Of a stretch of 41,488 bases of DNA, positions 21,807-29,950 are shown in pieces. Each line of letters opens with the position of its first letter. The first letter of the stretch is position 1. The notes under the pieces were generated by a model. That model was given only the letters and a program-made list of their open reading frames with translations. It did no database searches and was not told the DNA's origin. Location of the stretch: NCBI RefSeq assembly GCF_002150735.1, contig NZ_MUKA01000247.1:1-41488 (forward strand), given 5' to 3'. Made by a program: the position numbers and the translations under genes. The DNA comes from Streptomyces africanus (GTDB lineage: Bacteria; Actinomycetota; Actinomycetes; Streptomycetales; Streptomycetaceae).

Positions 21807-24164
21807 GTGACCATCGCGCCAGCCGATCCGGTCTCAGCCGCGGAAAAAGAGCACGACGGTCCCGGTGCCGCGCTGCTGCGGACCCTGACCGAGCTGACCG
21901 CCGACCTGCCCGACGCCGACCCCGGCCGGGTCGCCGCCGCCGCGCTGCGCGGCCGGTCCGCGCGGGCCGACGAGTCGGAGTTGCGCGAACTGGCGACGGA
22001 GGCGGCCGCCGGCCTGATCTCCGAGGATCCCGCCTACTCCCGGCTGGCCGCGCGCCTGCTGACGATCGGGATCCGCGCCGAGGCCGCCTCGCAGGGCGTC
22101 ACCTGCTTCACCGAGTCGGTGGCGGTCGGGCACCGGGAGGGCCTCATCGCCGACCGGACCGCCGAGTTCGTGCGCCTGCACGCCGCCCGTCTCGACGCCC
22201 TGATCGACACGGCCGCCGACGACCGCTTCGGCTACTTCGGCCTGCGCACGCTGCACAGCCGCTACCTGCTCCGGCACCCGATCACCCGCAAGGTGATCGA
22301 GACGCCCCAGCACTTCATGCTGCGCGTGGCGAGCGGCCTCGCCGAGGACGACACCACCCGCGCCCTGGACGAAGTGGCGGCTCTCTACCGGCTGATGAGC
22401 CGGCTCGACTACCTCCCCTCCTCCCCCACCCTCTTCAACTCCGGCACGCGGCACCCCCAGATGTCGTCCTGCTACCTCCTCGACTCCCCCAAGGACGAGC
22501 TGGACTCCATCTACGACCGCTACCACCAGGTGGCCCGGCTGTCGAAGCACGCCGGCGGCATCGGCATCGCGTACTCCCGCATCCGTGCGCGCGGTTCGCT
22601 GATCCGCGGCACCAACGGCCACTCCAACGGCATCGTCCCGTTCCTGAAGACCCTCGACGCCTCGGTCGCCGCGGTGAACCAGGGCGGCCGCCGCAAGGGT
22701 GCCGCCGCGGTCTACCTGGAGACCTGGCACTCCGACATCGAGGAGTTCCTGGAGCTGCGCGACAACACCGGCGAGGACGCCCGCCGTACGCACAACCTGA
22801 ACCTCGCGCACTGGGTGCCCGACGAGTTCATGCGGCGCGTGAACGCCGACGCGCCGTGGTCGCTGTTCTCCCCCTCGGACGTGCCCGAGCTGGTCGACCT
22901 GTGGGGCGAGGAGTTCGACGCCGCGTACCGGGCGGCCGAGGCGAAGGGCCTGGCGAAGAAGACCCTGCCCGCGCGCGAGCTGTACGGCCGCATGATGCGC
23001 ACCCTCGCGCAGACCGGCAACGGCTGGATGACCTTCAAGGACGCTGCCAACCGCACCGCCAACCAGACGGCCGAGCCGGGCCACGTCGTCCACTCCTCCA
23101 ACCTCTGCACGGAGATCCTGGAGGTCACCAGCGACGGCGAGACGGCGGTCTGCAACCTGGGGTCGGTCAACCTCGGCGCGCTCGTCGACCGGTCCGGCGG
23201 GGACATCGACTGGGAGCGGCTGGACGAGACCGTCCGTACGGCCGTCACGTTCCTCGACCGGGTCGTGGACATCAACTTCTACCCGACCGAGCAGGCGGGC
23301 CGTTCCAACGCCAGGTGGCGTCCGGTGGGCCTCGGGGTCATGGGCCTGCAGGACGTCTTCTTCAAGCTGCGCCTGCCCTTCGACTCGCCGGAGGCCAGGC
23401 GGCTCTCCACCCGCATCGCCGAGCGGATCATGCTCGCCGCCTACGAGGCCTCGGCCGATCTCGCCGAGCGCAACGGCCCGCTGCCGGCCTGGGAGAAGAC
23501 CCGTACGGCGAGGGGCGTGCTGCACCCCGACCACTACGACGTGGAGCTGACCTGGCCGGAGCGCTGGGCGGCCCTGCGCGAGCGCGTCGCCGCGACGGGC
23601 ATGCGCAACTCGCTGCTCCTCGCCATCGCGCCGACGGCCACGATCGCCTCCATCGCGGGCGTGTACGAGTGCGTCGAGCCGCAGGTGTCCAACCTGTTCA
23701 AGCGCGAGACGCTGTCCGGTGAGTTCCTCCAGGTCAACTCCTACCTGGTGCAGGAGCTGAAGCGGCTCGGCGTGTGGGACGCCCGCAGCCGGGAGGCGCT
23801 GCGCGAGGCCAATGGCTCGGTACAGGACTTCGCCTGGATCCCCGAGGACGTACGCGCCCTCTACCGCACGGCGTGGGAGATCCCGCAGCGCGGCCTGATC
23901 GACATGGCGGCGGCCAGGACCCCGTTCCTGGACCAGTCCCAGTCCCTGAACCTCTTCATGGAGACGCCGACCATCGGCAAGCTCTCCTCGATGTACGCCT
24001 ACGCCTGGAAGTCCGGGCTGAAGACCACCTACTACCTGCGTTCGCGCCCGGCGACCCGCATCGCCCGCGCGGCCCAGGCCACCGTCCCCGTGCAGGCCAC
24101 CCCGGACCCCGAAGCGGTCGCCTGCTCCCTGGAAAACCCCGAGTCCTGCGAGGCCTGCCAATAA
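21807..24164 (+). CDS. nrdA: Ribonucleoside-diphosphate reductase class Ia, large subunit
   Basis: A 785-residue catalytic subunit that reduces NDPs to dNDPs. Visible residues are the first redox cysteine in MSSCYLLDSP, the active-site block SSNLCTEI (thiyl-radical Cys and Glu), the second redox cysteine in AVCNLGSVNL, the radical-transfer tyrosine pair in KTTYYLRSRPATR, and the C-terminal shuttle motif CEACQ. GTG 21807 is preferred (GAGGGAGAG 7 nt upstream); GTG 21783 would lack one. The stop shares one base with the nrdB ATG (TAATG). Expression is controlled by NrdR boxes and the B12 riboswitch upstream. Confidence 0.96.
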   Translation: MTIAPADPVSAAEKEHDGPGAALLRTLTELTADLPDADPGRVAAAALRGRSARADESELRELATEAAAGLISEDPAYSRLAARLLTIGIRAEAASQGVTCFTESVAVGHREGLIADRTAEFVRLHAARLDALIDTAADDRFGYFGLRTLHSRYLLRHPITRKVIETPQHFMLRVASGLAEDDTTRALDEVAALYRLMSRLDYLPSSPTLFNSGTRHPQMSSCYLLDSPKDELDSIYDRYHQVARLSKHAGGIGIAYSRIRARGSLIRGTNGHSNGIVPFLKTLDASVAAVNQGGRRKGAAAVYLETWHSDIEEFLELRDNTGEDARRTHNLNLAHWVPDEFMRRVNADAPWSLFSPSDVPELVDLWGEEFDAAYRAAEAKGLAKKTLPARELYGRMMRTLAQTGNGWMTFKDAANRTANQTAEPGHVVHSSNLCTEILEVTSDGETAVCNLGSVNLGALVDRSGGDIDWERLDETVRTAVTFLDRVVDINFYPTEQAGRSNARWRPVGLGVMGLQDVFFKLRLPFDSPEARRLSTRIAERIMLAAYEASADLAERNGPLPAWEKTRTARGVLHPDHYDVELTWPERWAALRERVAATGMRNSLLLAIAPTATIASIAGVYECVEPQVSNLFKRETLSGEFLQVNSYLVQELKRLGVWDARSREALREANGSVQDFAWIPEDVRALYRTAWEIPQRGLIDMAAARTPFLDQSQSLNLFMETPTIGKLSSMYAYAWKSGLKTTYYLRSRPATRIARAAQATVPVQATPDPEAVACSLENPESCEACQ

Positions 24165-25171
24165 TGACCACCCAGAACCTTCTCGACCCCGGCTTCGAGC
24201 TCACCCTGCGCCCCATGCGCTACCCGGACTTCTACGAGCGCTACCGGGACGCCATCAAGAACACCTGGACCGTGGAGGAGGTCGACCTCCACTCGGACGT
24301 AGCCGACCTCGCCAAGCTGTCACCGGCGGAGCAGCACCTGATCGGCCGACTGGTCGCCTTCTTCGCCACGGGCGACTCGATCGTCGCGAACAACCTGGTG
24401 CTGACGCTGTACAAGCACATCAACTCCCCCGAGGCGCGGCTCTACCTGAGCCGGCAGCTCTTCGAGGAGGCCGTGCACGTCCAGTTCTATCTGACGCTCC
24501 TGGACACCTACCTCCCCGACCACGACGACCGGGCGGCGGCCTTCGCGGCCGTCGAGAACATCCCCTCCATCCGCGAGAAGGCGGCGTTCTGCTTCAAGTG
24601 GATGGACTCGGTCGACCAGCTCGACCGGCTTCAGACGCAGGCCGACCGCCGCCGCTTCCTGCTGAACCTGATCTGCTTCGCCGCGTGCATCGAGGGCCTG
24701 TTCTTCTACGGTGCCTTCGCCTACGTCTACTGGTTCCGCAGCCGTGGCCTGCTGCACGGCCTGGCCACCGGCACCAACTGGGTGTTCCGCGACGAGACGA
24801 TGCACATGTCGTTCGCCTTCGACGTGGTCGACACCGTCCGCAAGGAGGAGCCGGAGCTGTTCGACGACCGGCTCCAGCAGGAGGTGACGGACATGCTCCG
24901 CGAGGCCGTCGAGGCCGAGCTGCAGTTCGCGCGCGACCTGTGCGGTGACGGCCTCCCGGGCATGAACACCCAGTCGATGCGGCAGTACCTGGAGTGCGTC
25001 GCCGACCAGCGGCTCACCCGCCTGGGCTTCACTCCGGTGTACGGCTCCGAGAACCCCTTCTCCTTCATGGAGCTCCAGGGGGTTCAGGAGCTGACCAACT
25101 TCTTCGAGCGGCGGCCCTCCGCGTACCAGGTGGCGGTGGAGGGCACCGTCGACCTGGACGAGGACTTCTGA
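24164..25171 (+). CDS. nrdB: Ribonucleoside-diphosphate reductase class Ia, small subunit
   Basis: A 335-residue di-iron, tyrosyl-radical subunit. Likely ligands are D71 (FFATGDSIVANN), E102 and H105 in EEAVHVQFY, with Y109 as the radical tyrosine, plus the later glutamate in CIEGLFFYGAFAY and the E/H pair in FRDETMHMSF. The C-terminal acidic tail ending DLDEDF is the usual NrdA-docking peptide. It is translationally coupled to nrdA. Its last ~88 bp are overlapped by an opposite-strand membrane ORF. Confidence 0.96.
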   Translation: MTTQNLLDPGFELTLRPMRYPDFYERYRDAIKNTWTVEEVDLHSDVADLAKLSPAEQHLIGRLVAFFATGDSIVANNLVLTLYKHINSPEARLYLSRQLFEEAVHVQFYLTLLDTYLPDHDDRAAAFAAVENIPSIREKAAFCFKWMDSVDQLDRLQTQADRRRFLLNLICFAACIEGLFFYGAFAYVYWFRSRGLLHGLATGTNWVFRDETMHMSFAFDVVDTVRKEEPELFDDRLQQEVTDMLREAVEAELQFARDLCGDGLPGMNTQSMRQYLECVADQRLTRLGFTPVYGSENPFSFMELQGVQELTNFFERRPSAYQVAVEGTVDLDEDF

Positions 25172-25326
25172 GCCCGCTCGTCCTCGCGGGCCTCCTGGGC
25201 CTCCCTGATCTGACGGTCGACGCGCCGGTCGCGGACGATACCGATCACTGACGGGAGGACCAGGAGGACCAGCGTCCCGAGTACGAAGATCATTGCGATG
25301 AGTGTCTGCGTCTGGTTCGTGTCCAT
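25084..25326 (-). CDS. Small single-pass membrane protein antisense to the nrdB 3' end
   Basis: 80 residues from ATG 25326: a short polar start, one strongly hydrophobic helix (LIAMIFVLGTLVLLVLPSVIGIV, ~8-30), then a charged helix RDRRVDRQIREAQEAREDERAQ. Third codon positions are G/C-rich across the part that does not overlap nrdB, which supports coding. The last 88 bp run antisense through nrdB. It is divergent from nrdS across 93 bp that include the large palindrome at 25358-25404. I recognise no family. Confidence 0.55.
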   Translation of the reverse strand: MDTNQTQTLIAMIFVLGTLVLLVLPSVIGIVRDRRVDRQIREAQEAREDERAQKSSSRSTVPSTATWYAEGRRSKKLVSS

Positions 25327-25357
25327 GGACACCACTGTCGCGCCGATGACTCCTTAC

Positions 25358-25404
25358 CGTCAGTGGCAGTACTGCCGGAGACCCTCGAATTACTGCCACT
25401 GACG
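25358..25404. promoter_or_regulatory. 14-bp perfect inverted repeat before nrdS (likely operator)
   Basis: CGTCAGTGGCAGTA (25358-25371) and TACTGCCACTGACG (25391-25404) are exact complements across 19 bp. The left arm continues into CTGCC, so GGCAGTACTGCC (25365-25376) is itself a palindrome. The region thus holds three TGGCAGTA-type half-sites, 15 bp before the nrdS start. Confidence 0.78.
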
Positions 25405-25419
25405 AGGCACACTGGAGAC

Positions 25420-26382
25420 ATGCTCCAGAACGTGGCGGTCGTCCTCCTCGACGGCGTGAACCCCTTCGAACTCGGTGTGGTGTGCGAGGTCTTCGGCACG
25501 GACCGCAGCGACGACGGCCTGCCGGTCTACGACTTCGCGGTGGCCTCGGCCGAGGGCCCGGCCCTGCGCATGAACTCGGGCGTCTCACTCCAGGTGGAGC
25601 ACGGCTTGGAGCGGCTGGAGACGGCCGATCTGATCGCGGTGCCGGCCGGGCACAGCTACGCGTCCCGTGAGTTCCCGCCGGAGCTCCTGGACGCCCTGCG
25701 GCGTGGGGTCGCCCGCGGTGCCCGGGTGCTCAGCGTCTGCTCCGGCGCCTTCGTGCTGGCCGCTGCCGGGCTGCTGGACGACCGCCGCTGCGCCGTGCAC
25801 TGGAAGCACGCGGACGCCCTGGCCCGGCAGTACCCAAGGGCCGTCGTGGAGCCGGACGTGCTCTACGTCGACGAGGACCCGGTGATCACCTCCGCCGGCA
25901 CGGCCGCCGGGATCGACGCCTGCCTCCACCTGGTGCGCAAGGAGCAGGGCTCCGAGGTCGCCAACAAGATCGCCCGGCGGATGGTGGTGCCGCCGCACCG
26001 CGACGGCGGCCAGGCCCAGTACATCGAGCGCCCGCTGCCGCACCCCGAGGCCGACACGATCGGCGAGCTGCTGGCGTGGATGGAGCGGCACCTCGACGAG
26101 GAGGTCACCGTCGAGCAGCTGGCCGCCCGCGCCCACATGTCCCCGCGCACCTTCGCCCGTCGCTTCCAGCAGGAGACGGGGACGACTCCCTACCGCTGGA
26201 TCCTGCGCCAGCGCGTCCTGCTGGCCCAGCGGCTGCTGGAGGCGACGGACGAGACCATGGACGCGATCGCCGGTCGAACGGGGTTCGGCAACGCGGCCAC
26301 GCTGCGCCACCACTTCGTCCGGGCCGTGGGCACGACGCCGAACGCCTACCGGCGGACCTTCCGGGGCCCCGAGGCAGCCTGA
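25420..26382 (+). CDS. nrdS: AraC-family regulator with DJ-1/PfpI-like domain (NrdS)
   Basis: 320 residues. The N-terminal GATase1/DJ-1-like domain (~1-185) has the nucleophile-elbow-like SVCSGAFVLAAAGLL and HWKHAD. The C-terminal AraC DNA-binding domain (~210-315) has EVTVEQLAARAHMSPRTFARRFQQETGTTPYRWILRQRV and FGNAATLRHHFVRAVGTTPNAYRRTF. The architecture is that of AdpA/GlxA-type regulators. In S. coelicolor the gene following nrdAB is nrdS. ATG 25420 is preferred. Here it is 248 bp beyond nrdB and has its own palindromic upstream region, so independent control is likely. Confidence 0.88.
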   Translation: MLQNVAVVLLDGVNPFELGVVCEVFGTDRSDDGLPVYDFAVASAEGPALRMNSGVSLQVEHGLERLETADLIAVPAGHSYASREFPPELLDALRRGVARGARVLSVCSGAFVLAAAGLLDDRRCAVHWKHADALARQYPRAVVEPDVLYVDEDPVITSAGTAAGIDACLHLVRKEQGSEVANKIARRMVVPPHRDGGQAQYIERPLPHPEADTIGELLAWMERHLDEEVTVEQLAARAHMSPRTFARRFQQETGTTPYRWILRQRVLLAQRLLEATDETMDAIAGRTGFGNAATLRHHFVRAVGTTPNAYRRTFRGPEAA

Positions 26383-26395
26383 TCCTCCCCCACGC

Positions 26396-27766
26396 TCACC
26401 TCGGCACCGGCCGCAGCAGCAGCTCGTGCGGCCGCAGCGTGATGCCGACGCGCGTGCCGTCGTTCGAGCCGGCCACCTGCTCGAAGCGGTACGTGCCGGC
26501 CAGCGCCGCCGTGATCAGGGTCAGCTGGGCCATCGAGAAGTGGTCGCTCGGGCACTTGCGGTTGCCCGTGCTGAACGGGCTCATGGCGTGCTTCGGGATG
26601 TCCTTGACGCGGTCCGGCAGCCAGCGGTCGGGGTCGAACTCCAGGTGCCGCGCGTACGACTTCGCGTCGCGCTGGATCGCGTACGGGCTGTAGACGATGT
26701 CCGCACCGGCCGGAATCCGGTATCCGCCGAGTTCCGTGTCCCGCACTGCCCGGCGCGTCAGAATCCACACCGCGGGGCGCAAACGCATGGACTCGACCAC
26801 GACATTGTTGGTGTGCCTGAGCTCTCGGACGTCCTCGAATGCCACCGGCCTCCCACCGGTGACGGCTTCTACTTCGTCGCGCACCCGGTCGGCGTGTTCA
26901 GGGTGTTCCGCGAGCATATGCAACAGCCACATGATCGTGGAGGCGACGGTTTCGCTGCCGGGAGTGAGGATCGCGACGACCTGATCGTGGATCTCCTGTT
27001 CCCCGATGGGATCGCCATTCTCATCCGTCGCCTCCAGCAATGCCGTCAGCAAATCGTCCGGCTTTTGACCGGATGCGCGGCGCTCGGCGACGATCTCGTC
27101 CACCAGGAGATGCAAATCGGCCAAGGCCCGGTTGAATTCGCGGTTGGCCGGGAGCGGCAGCTTGTAGAGCGGTCCGAGCGGCACCACCATCCGCCGGTAC
27201 ATCCCGCGGAAGACGGTGGCGAGCGCGACGCACAGCCGCTCCGCCCGCTCGTCCATATAGTCGCCGCGCAGCAGGCAGCGGGCCGCGATGCGCACGGCCA
27301 CGCGGAAGGACTCGGAGGTGCAGTCGATGGTCTCGCCGGGCTTCCAGCGCTCGGTGAGCGCGTGTGCCTCCTCCTCCATGATCGGCCCGTAGGCGGGGAT
27401 GGCGTCGAGCCGGAAGGCGGGCTGGATGGTGCGCCGCTGACGGCGGTGGCGGGGGCCGTTCGCCGTGGCCACGCCCTCCTTGCCGAGCAGCCCCTCCAGG
27501 GACTCCCACAGCGGCCCGGCGATGATGAAGTCGTTGCTCAGCGCCAGCGCGCCGGTGAGCTCCGGGGTGGTGACGGCGTACACCGTCTTCGGCCCGAGCT
27601 TCAGCCGGACCACGTCGCCGTGGTCGCGCAGCCGGGACATGAACGCCAGCGGGTCGCGCACCAGCTTCCAGCCGTGCCCCAGGACGGGGACACCGCCGCC
27701 CGCCCGGGGCGGTTCCCGCAGCTCCGCAGCCAGAGGGGCTTCAGGCTTCACAGACTCGACGGTCAT
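26396..27766 (-). CDS. cyp170A1: Cytochrome P450 CYP170A1-like (albaflavenone synthase)
   Basis: A 456-residue P450. The heme-binding loop PFSTGNRKCPSD puts the thiolate at C405. The ExxR pair is E325/R328 (VVESMRLRP) and the I-helix region is VVAILTPGSETVASTIMW. In S. coelicolor the orthologue oxidises epi-isozizaene in two steps to albaflavenone. The same protein was reported to have a second, terpene-synthase-like farnesene activity; an aspartate-rich DDLLT (237-241) is present here and may relate to it. ATG 27766 overlaps the cyclase stop (ATGA). The 3' end converges on nrdS with a 13-bp gap. Confidence 0.93.
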   Translation of the reverse strand: MTVESVKPEAPLAAELREPPRAGGGVPVLGHGWKLVRDPLAFMSRLRDHGDVVRLKLGPKTVYAVTTPELTGALALSNDFIIAGPLWESLEGLLGKEGVATANGPRHRRQRRTIQPAFRLDAIPAYGPIMEEEAHALTERWKPGETIDCTSESFRVAVRIAARCLLRGDYMDERAERLCVALATVFRGMYRRMVVPLGPLYKLPLPANREFNRALADLHLLVDEIVAERRASGQKPDDLLTALLEATDENGDPIGEQEIHDQVVAILTPGSETVASTIMWLLHMLAEHPEHADRVRDEVEAVTGGRPVAFEDVRELRHTNNVVVESMRLRPAVWILTRRAVRDTELGGYRIPAGADIVYSPYAIQRDAKSYARHLEFDPDRWLPDRVKDIPKHAMSPFSTGNRKCPSDHFSMAQLTLITAALAGTYRFEQVAGSNDGTRVGITLRPHELLLRPVPR

Positions 27767-28848
27767 TTCTCACCTGCCGCTTCGTTGTTGACGTACGGGG
27801 GCGTGGACCGGTCGTCCCAGCTGTCGACCCTGTACCGGCCGGACTCGTGGTGGAACCAGTAGACGGAGCTGAACCAGTTCCGCATATTTCCCAGACAGGC
27901 CCGCACGGCGGCGCCGAGTTCCTTTCCCCGCACGGTGCCGTCGGCGAGGGAGTCGGCGAACCGTAATGCTTCCTGTTCGACGTCGAGGAATTCCCTGATG
28001 CATATCTCGATGCGGCGTCTGACTTCCACGACCGCCTGTTCCAGGGTCAGCCCCTCATGGGTGATGAGGCTTATTCCGAGATTGTGCACCTCGTCGCCCG
28101 CTATTTCCTTCGGAAGCGAGCAGAGGTCGTTGTACCAGGCGGCGAACTCCTGACTCAGCAACGCGGCCCGCCGATAGGCCGGGTGTTTCCGTACGGCGTC
28201 GGGGAGTTCGTATCCCGCGGTCGGCTCCAGCAGGTCCGTCCATATCCAGTGGGCGAAGGTGAGCCGGCGCAGCCGGAGATACTCCTCGACCGTGGGCACG
28301 ATGCCGTGCGTGCGATTGTGGAACTCCCGGTCGTACGCGTCGATCACCGCGTGGAAGTGCCGGGCGAACCGGAGGTTCCAGGTCGTCGGCAGGAAGGCGT
28401 ACAGCCGCAGCACACTGTCCGCGAACCCGGCGACCAGTGGGTCCTCGTGGTGCAGGTGTTCCCCGGGGGAGTCGAGGGCCGCGTGCAGCCGGTCCCGCAG
28501 CCGCTGCCAGGCGATCGCGCGGCCGTGCACGATGTCGCGGTCATGGCGGTCGTCCCAGACGAAGAACCAGGCGCTGTAGTCCGCGATCGCCTGCATCACC
28601 TCGTCCGAGGCGCCGATGTAGTACCCGGCCATGAGGTCCGTGTAGCACAGGCCGTCGGCATATTCCTCCACCTTGTCCGCAGGCATGAGCCGCTTTTCGA
28701 GCAGCCAGGCCCGGGTCTTCTCCTGGCACTTCGGCCAATACGGGTGGAGTTGCCGGGGAAACGCCGCCTCGATCACCGGAAGGGAGAGCGACGGTGGAAC
28801 TGCGATGGTGGTCGGTGTCGATGTGGTGCCGTGTGACAAAGCATGCAC
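27763..28848 (-). CDS. cyc1: Epi-isozizaene synthase (sesquiterpene cyclase)
   Basis: A 361-residue class I terpene cyclase, the same length as S. coelicolor EIZS. The Asp-rich motif D99-D-R-H-D103 follows the aromatic FFVW, and the NSE motif is N240-D-L-C-S244-L-P-K-E248. Both bind Mg2+ and the diphosphate of farnesyl diphosphate. The product is predicted to be epi-isozizaene, which the coupled P450 oxidises to the sesquiterpene antibiotic albaflavenone. Parts of this gene and of the P450 use more A/T at third positions than neighbouring genes (for example around 27930-28110). The promoter should lie within 28849-29082, where no clear hexamers were seen. Confidence 0.95.
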   Translation of the reverse strand: MHALSHGTTSTPTTIAVPPSLSLPVIEAAFPRQLHPYWPKCQEKTRAWLLEKRLMPADKVEEYADGLCYTDLMAGYYIGASDEVMQAIADYSAWFFVWDDRHDRDIVHGRAIAWQRLRDRLHAALDSPGEHLHHEDPLVAGFADSVLRLYAFLPTTWNLRFARHFHAVIDAYDREFHNRTHGIVPTVEEYLRLRRLTFAHWIWTDLLEPTAGYELPDAVRKHPAYRRAALLSQEFAAWYNDLCSLPKEIAGDEVHNLGISLITHEGLTLEQAVVEVRRRIEICIREFLDVEQEALRFADSLADGTVRGKELGAAVRACLGNMRNWFSSVYWFHHESGRYRVDSWDDRSTPPYVNNEAAGEK

Positions 28849-29082
28849 GAACTAACCCCTCTCAGCCGCCAGATGGCGCGGGCGCCCCTCCTTCCGTGCC
28901 GGGCGTGCGCCGTTGCATAACCCGCTCCCTCCATGCAGCCCTACAACTGACCGTTCTGGGAACGCATTTGCTTCATTCACTACCCCACAGTGCCGGGAAC
29001 CTCCCGTTGTGTGGCCGGCGCCGGATCACCAGGAGAGCAGAAGCGATCGAACGTGCGACGGACAGGCGAACGGCACAGACGA

Positions 29083-29122
29083 ACGGCGCCTGTTCAGGGC
29101 GGGAATCCCGAACAGGCGCCGT
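29083..29122 (-). terminator. Terminator after def
   Basis: A 13-bp perfect inverted repeat (ACGGCGCCTGTTC, 29083-29095, with 29110-29122) and an inner GGG/CCC pairing starts 22 bp beyond the def stop on the minus strand. It also insulates the upstream region of the terpene cyclase. Confidence 0.85.
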
Positions 29123-29143
29123 GCGCCTGGTGTCCGTGAGGTC

Positions 29144-29794
29144 TCAGTCGTTCGCCACGACCGGGTAGCGGGGCTCGTTCTCGGCCATCTGCCGCAGCGC
29201 GTCCTTGCGTTCGCGCTTCGAGAGGCGGTCGATGTACAGGTAGCCGTAGAGGTGGTCGGTCTCGTGCTGCAAACACCGAGCGAAGTATCCGGTGCCGCGC
29301 ACCCGGATCGGGTTGCCCTTCTCGTCCTGCCCGGTCACCTCGGCGTAGTCGGGCCGGGCGAGCGGCGCGTACGCGGTCGGCACCGACAGGCAGCCCTCGT
29401 TGCTGTCGTCCAGCCGGCGCTTCTCGGCGGGCAGTTCGACGAGCTTGGGGTTGCAGACGACGCCGGTGTGCCGGACTCCCTCGTCGTCCGGGCAGTCGTA
29501 GACGAAGACCTTCAGGTCGACGCCGATCTGGTTGGCGGCCAGGCCCACACCCTCGGCGGTGCGCTGCGAGGCGAACATGTCCGCCACCAGTTGCTGGAGC
29601 TCGTCGCCGAAGTCGGTGACGTCCTTGCACTCCTTGTGCAGCACCGGGTTCCCGACCACCGTGATCGGCCGTGAGGTACCCCGCTCCCGCCAGGCCGCCT
29701 CGCGCTCCTCGCAGTCCTCCGTGTCGATCACGTACCCCTCGTCATCGACGGGGAGCACGCCCGCGCGCTGCTGATCGGTGTCCTGCTGAGCCAT
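29144..29794 (-). CDS. def: Peptide deformylase
   Basis: A 216-residue metalloenzyme that removes the formyl group from nascent N-formyl-methionine. The three canonical motifs are GVGLAANQ (82-89), EGCLS (133-137, metal ligand C135) and HETDH (177-181). ATG 29794 is chosen; a TTG at 29821 is possible. There is a ~40-residue N-terminal extension compared with the minimal enzyme. It follows the TPR gene on the same strand, separated by 156 bp that contain an interspersed repeat. Confidence 0.95.
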   Translation of the reverse strand: MAQQDTDQQRAGVLPVDDEGYVIDTEDCEEREAAWRERGTSRPITVVGNPVLHKECKDVTDFGDELQQLVADMFASQRTAEGVGLAANQIGVDLKVFVYDCPDDEGVRHTGVVCNPKLVELPAEKRRLDDSNEGCLSVPTAYAPLARPDYAEVTGQDEKGNPIRVRGTGYFARCLQHETDHLYGYLYIDRLSKRERKDALRQMAENEPRYPVVAND

Positions 29795-29871
29795 GACGTT
29801 ACGTACGCCTTCCTGAACCAAACCGGGCTGAGATGCTGATACAGGTTACGCGGGTGTCGGACGCCGCTTCA

Positions 29872-29943
29872 GGGGCGCGGGGCTGTATCGATGTCCGGCT
29901 CCGCCGCGTGGGCGCGAGAAACCACGACGGCGCCGCACCCGGC
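29872..29943. repeat. Interspersed GC-rich repeat, copy 1
   Basis: A ~72-bp block (…GCTGTATCGATGTCCGGCT…CCGCGTGGG…GGCGCCGCACCCGG) in the gap between the TPR gene and def. It is alignable end to end with the block at 37351-37421 and contains the small palindrome CGGCTCCGCCG. It matches a sequence type that I recall recurring between genes in Streptomyces. Confidence 0.72.
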
Positions 29944-29950
29944 AAAGGAC

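Noticed and set aside
21834..24161. 775-codon minus-strand open frame opposite nrdA
   Set aside because: It is an antisense shadow of nrdA, whose catalytic motifs are complete on the plus strand.
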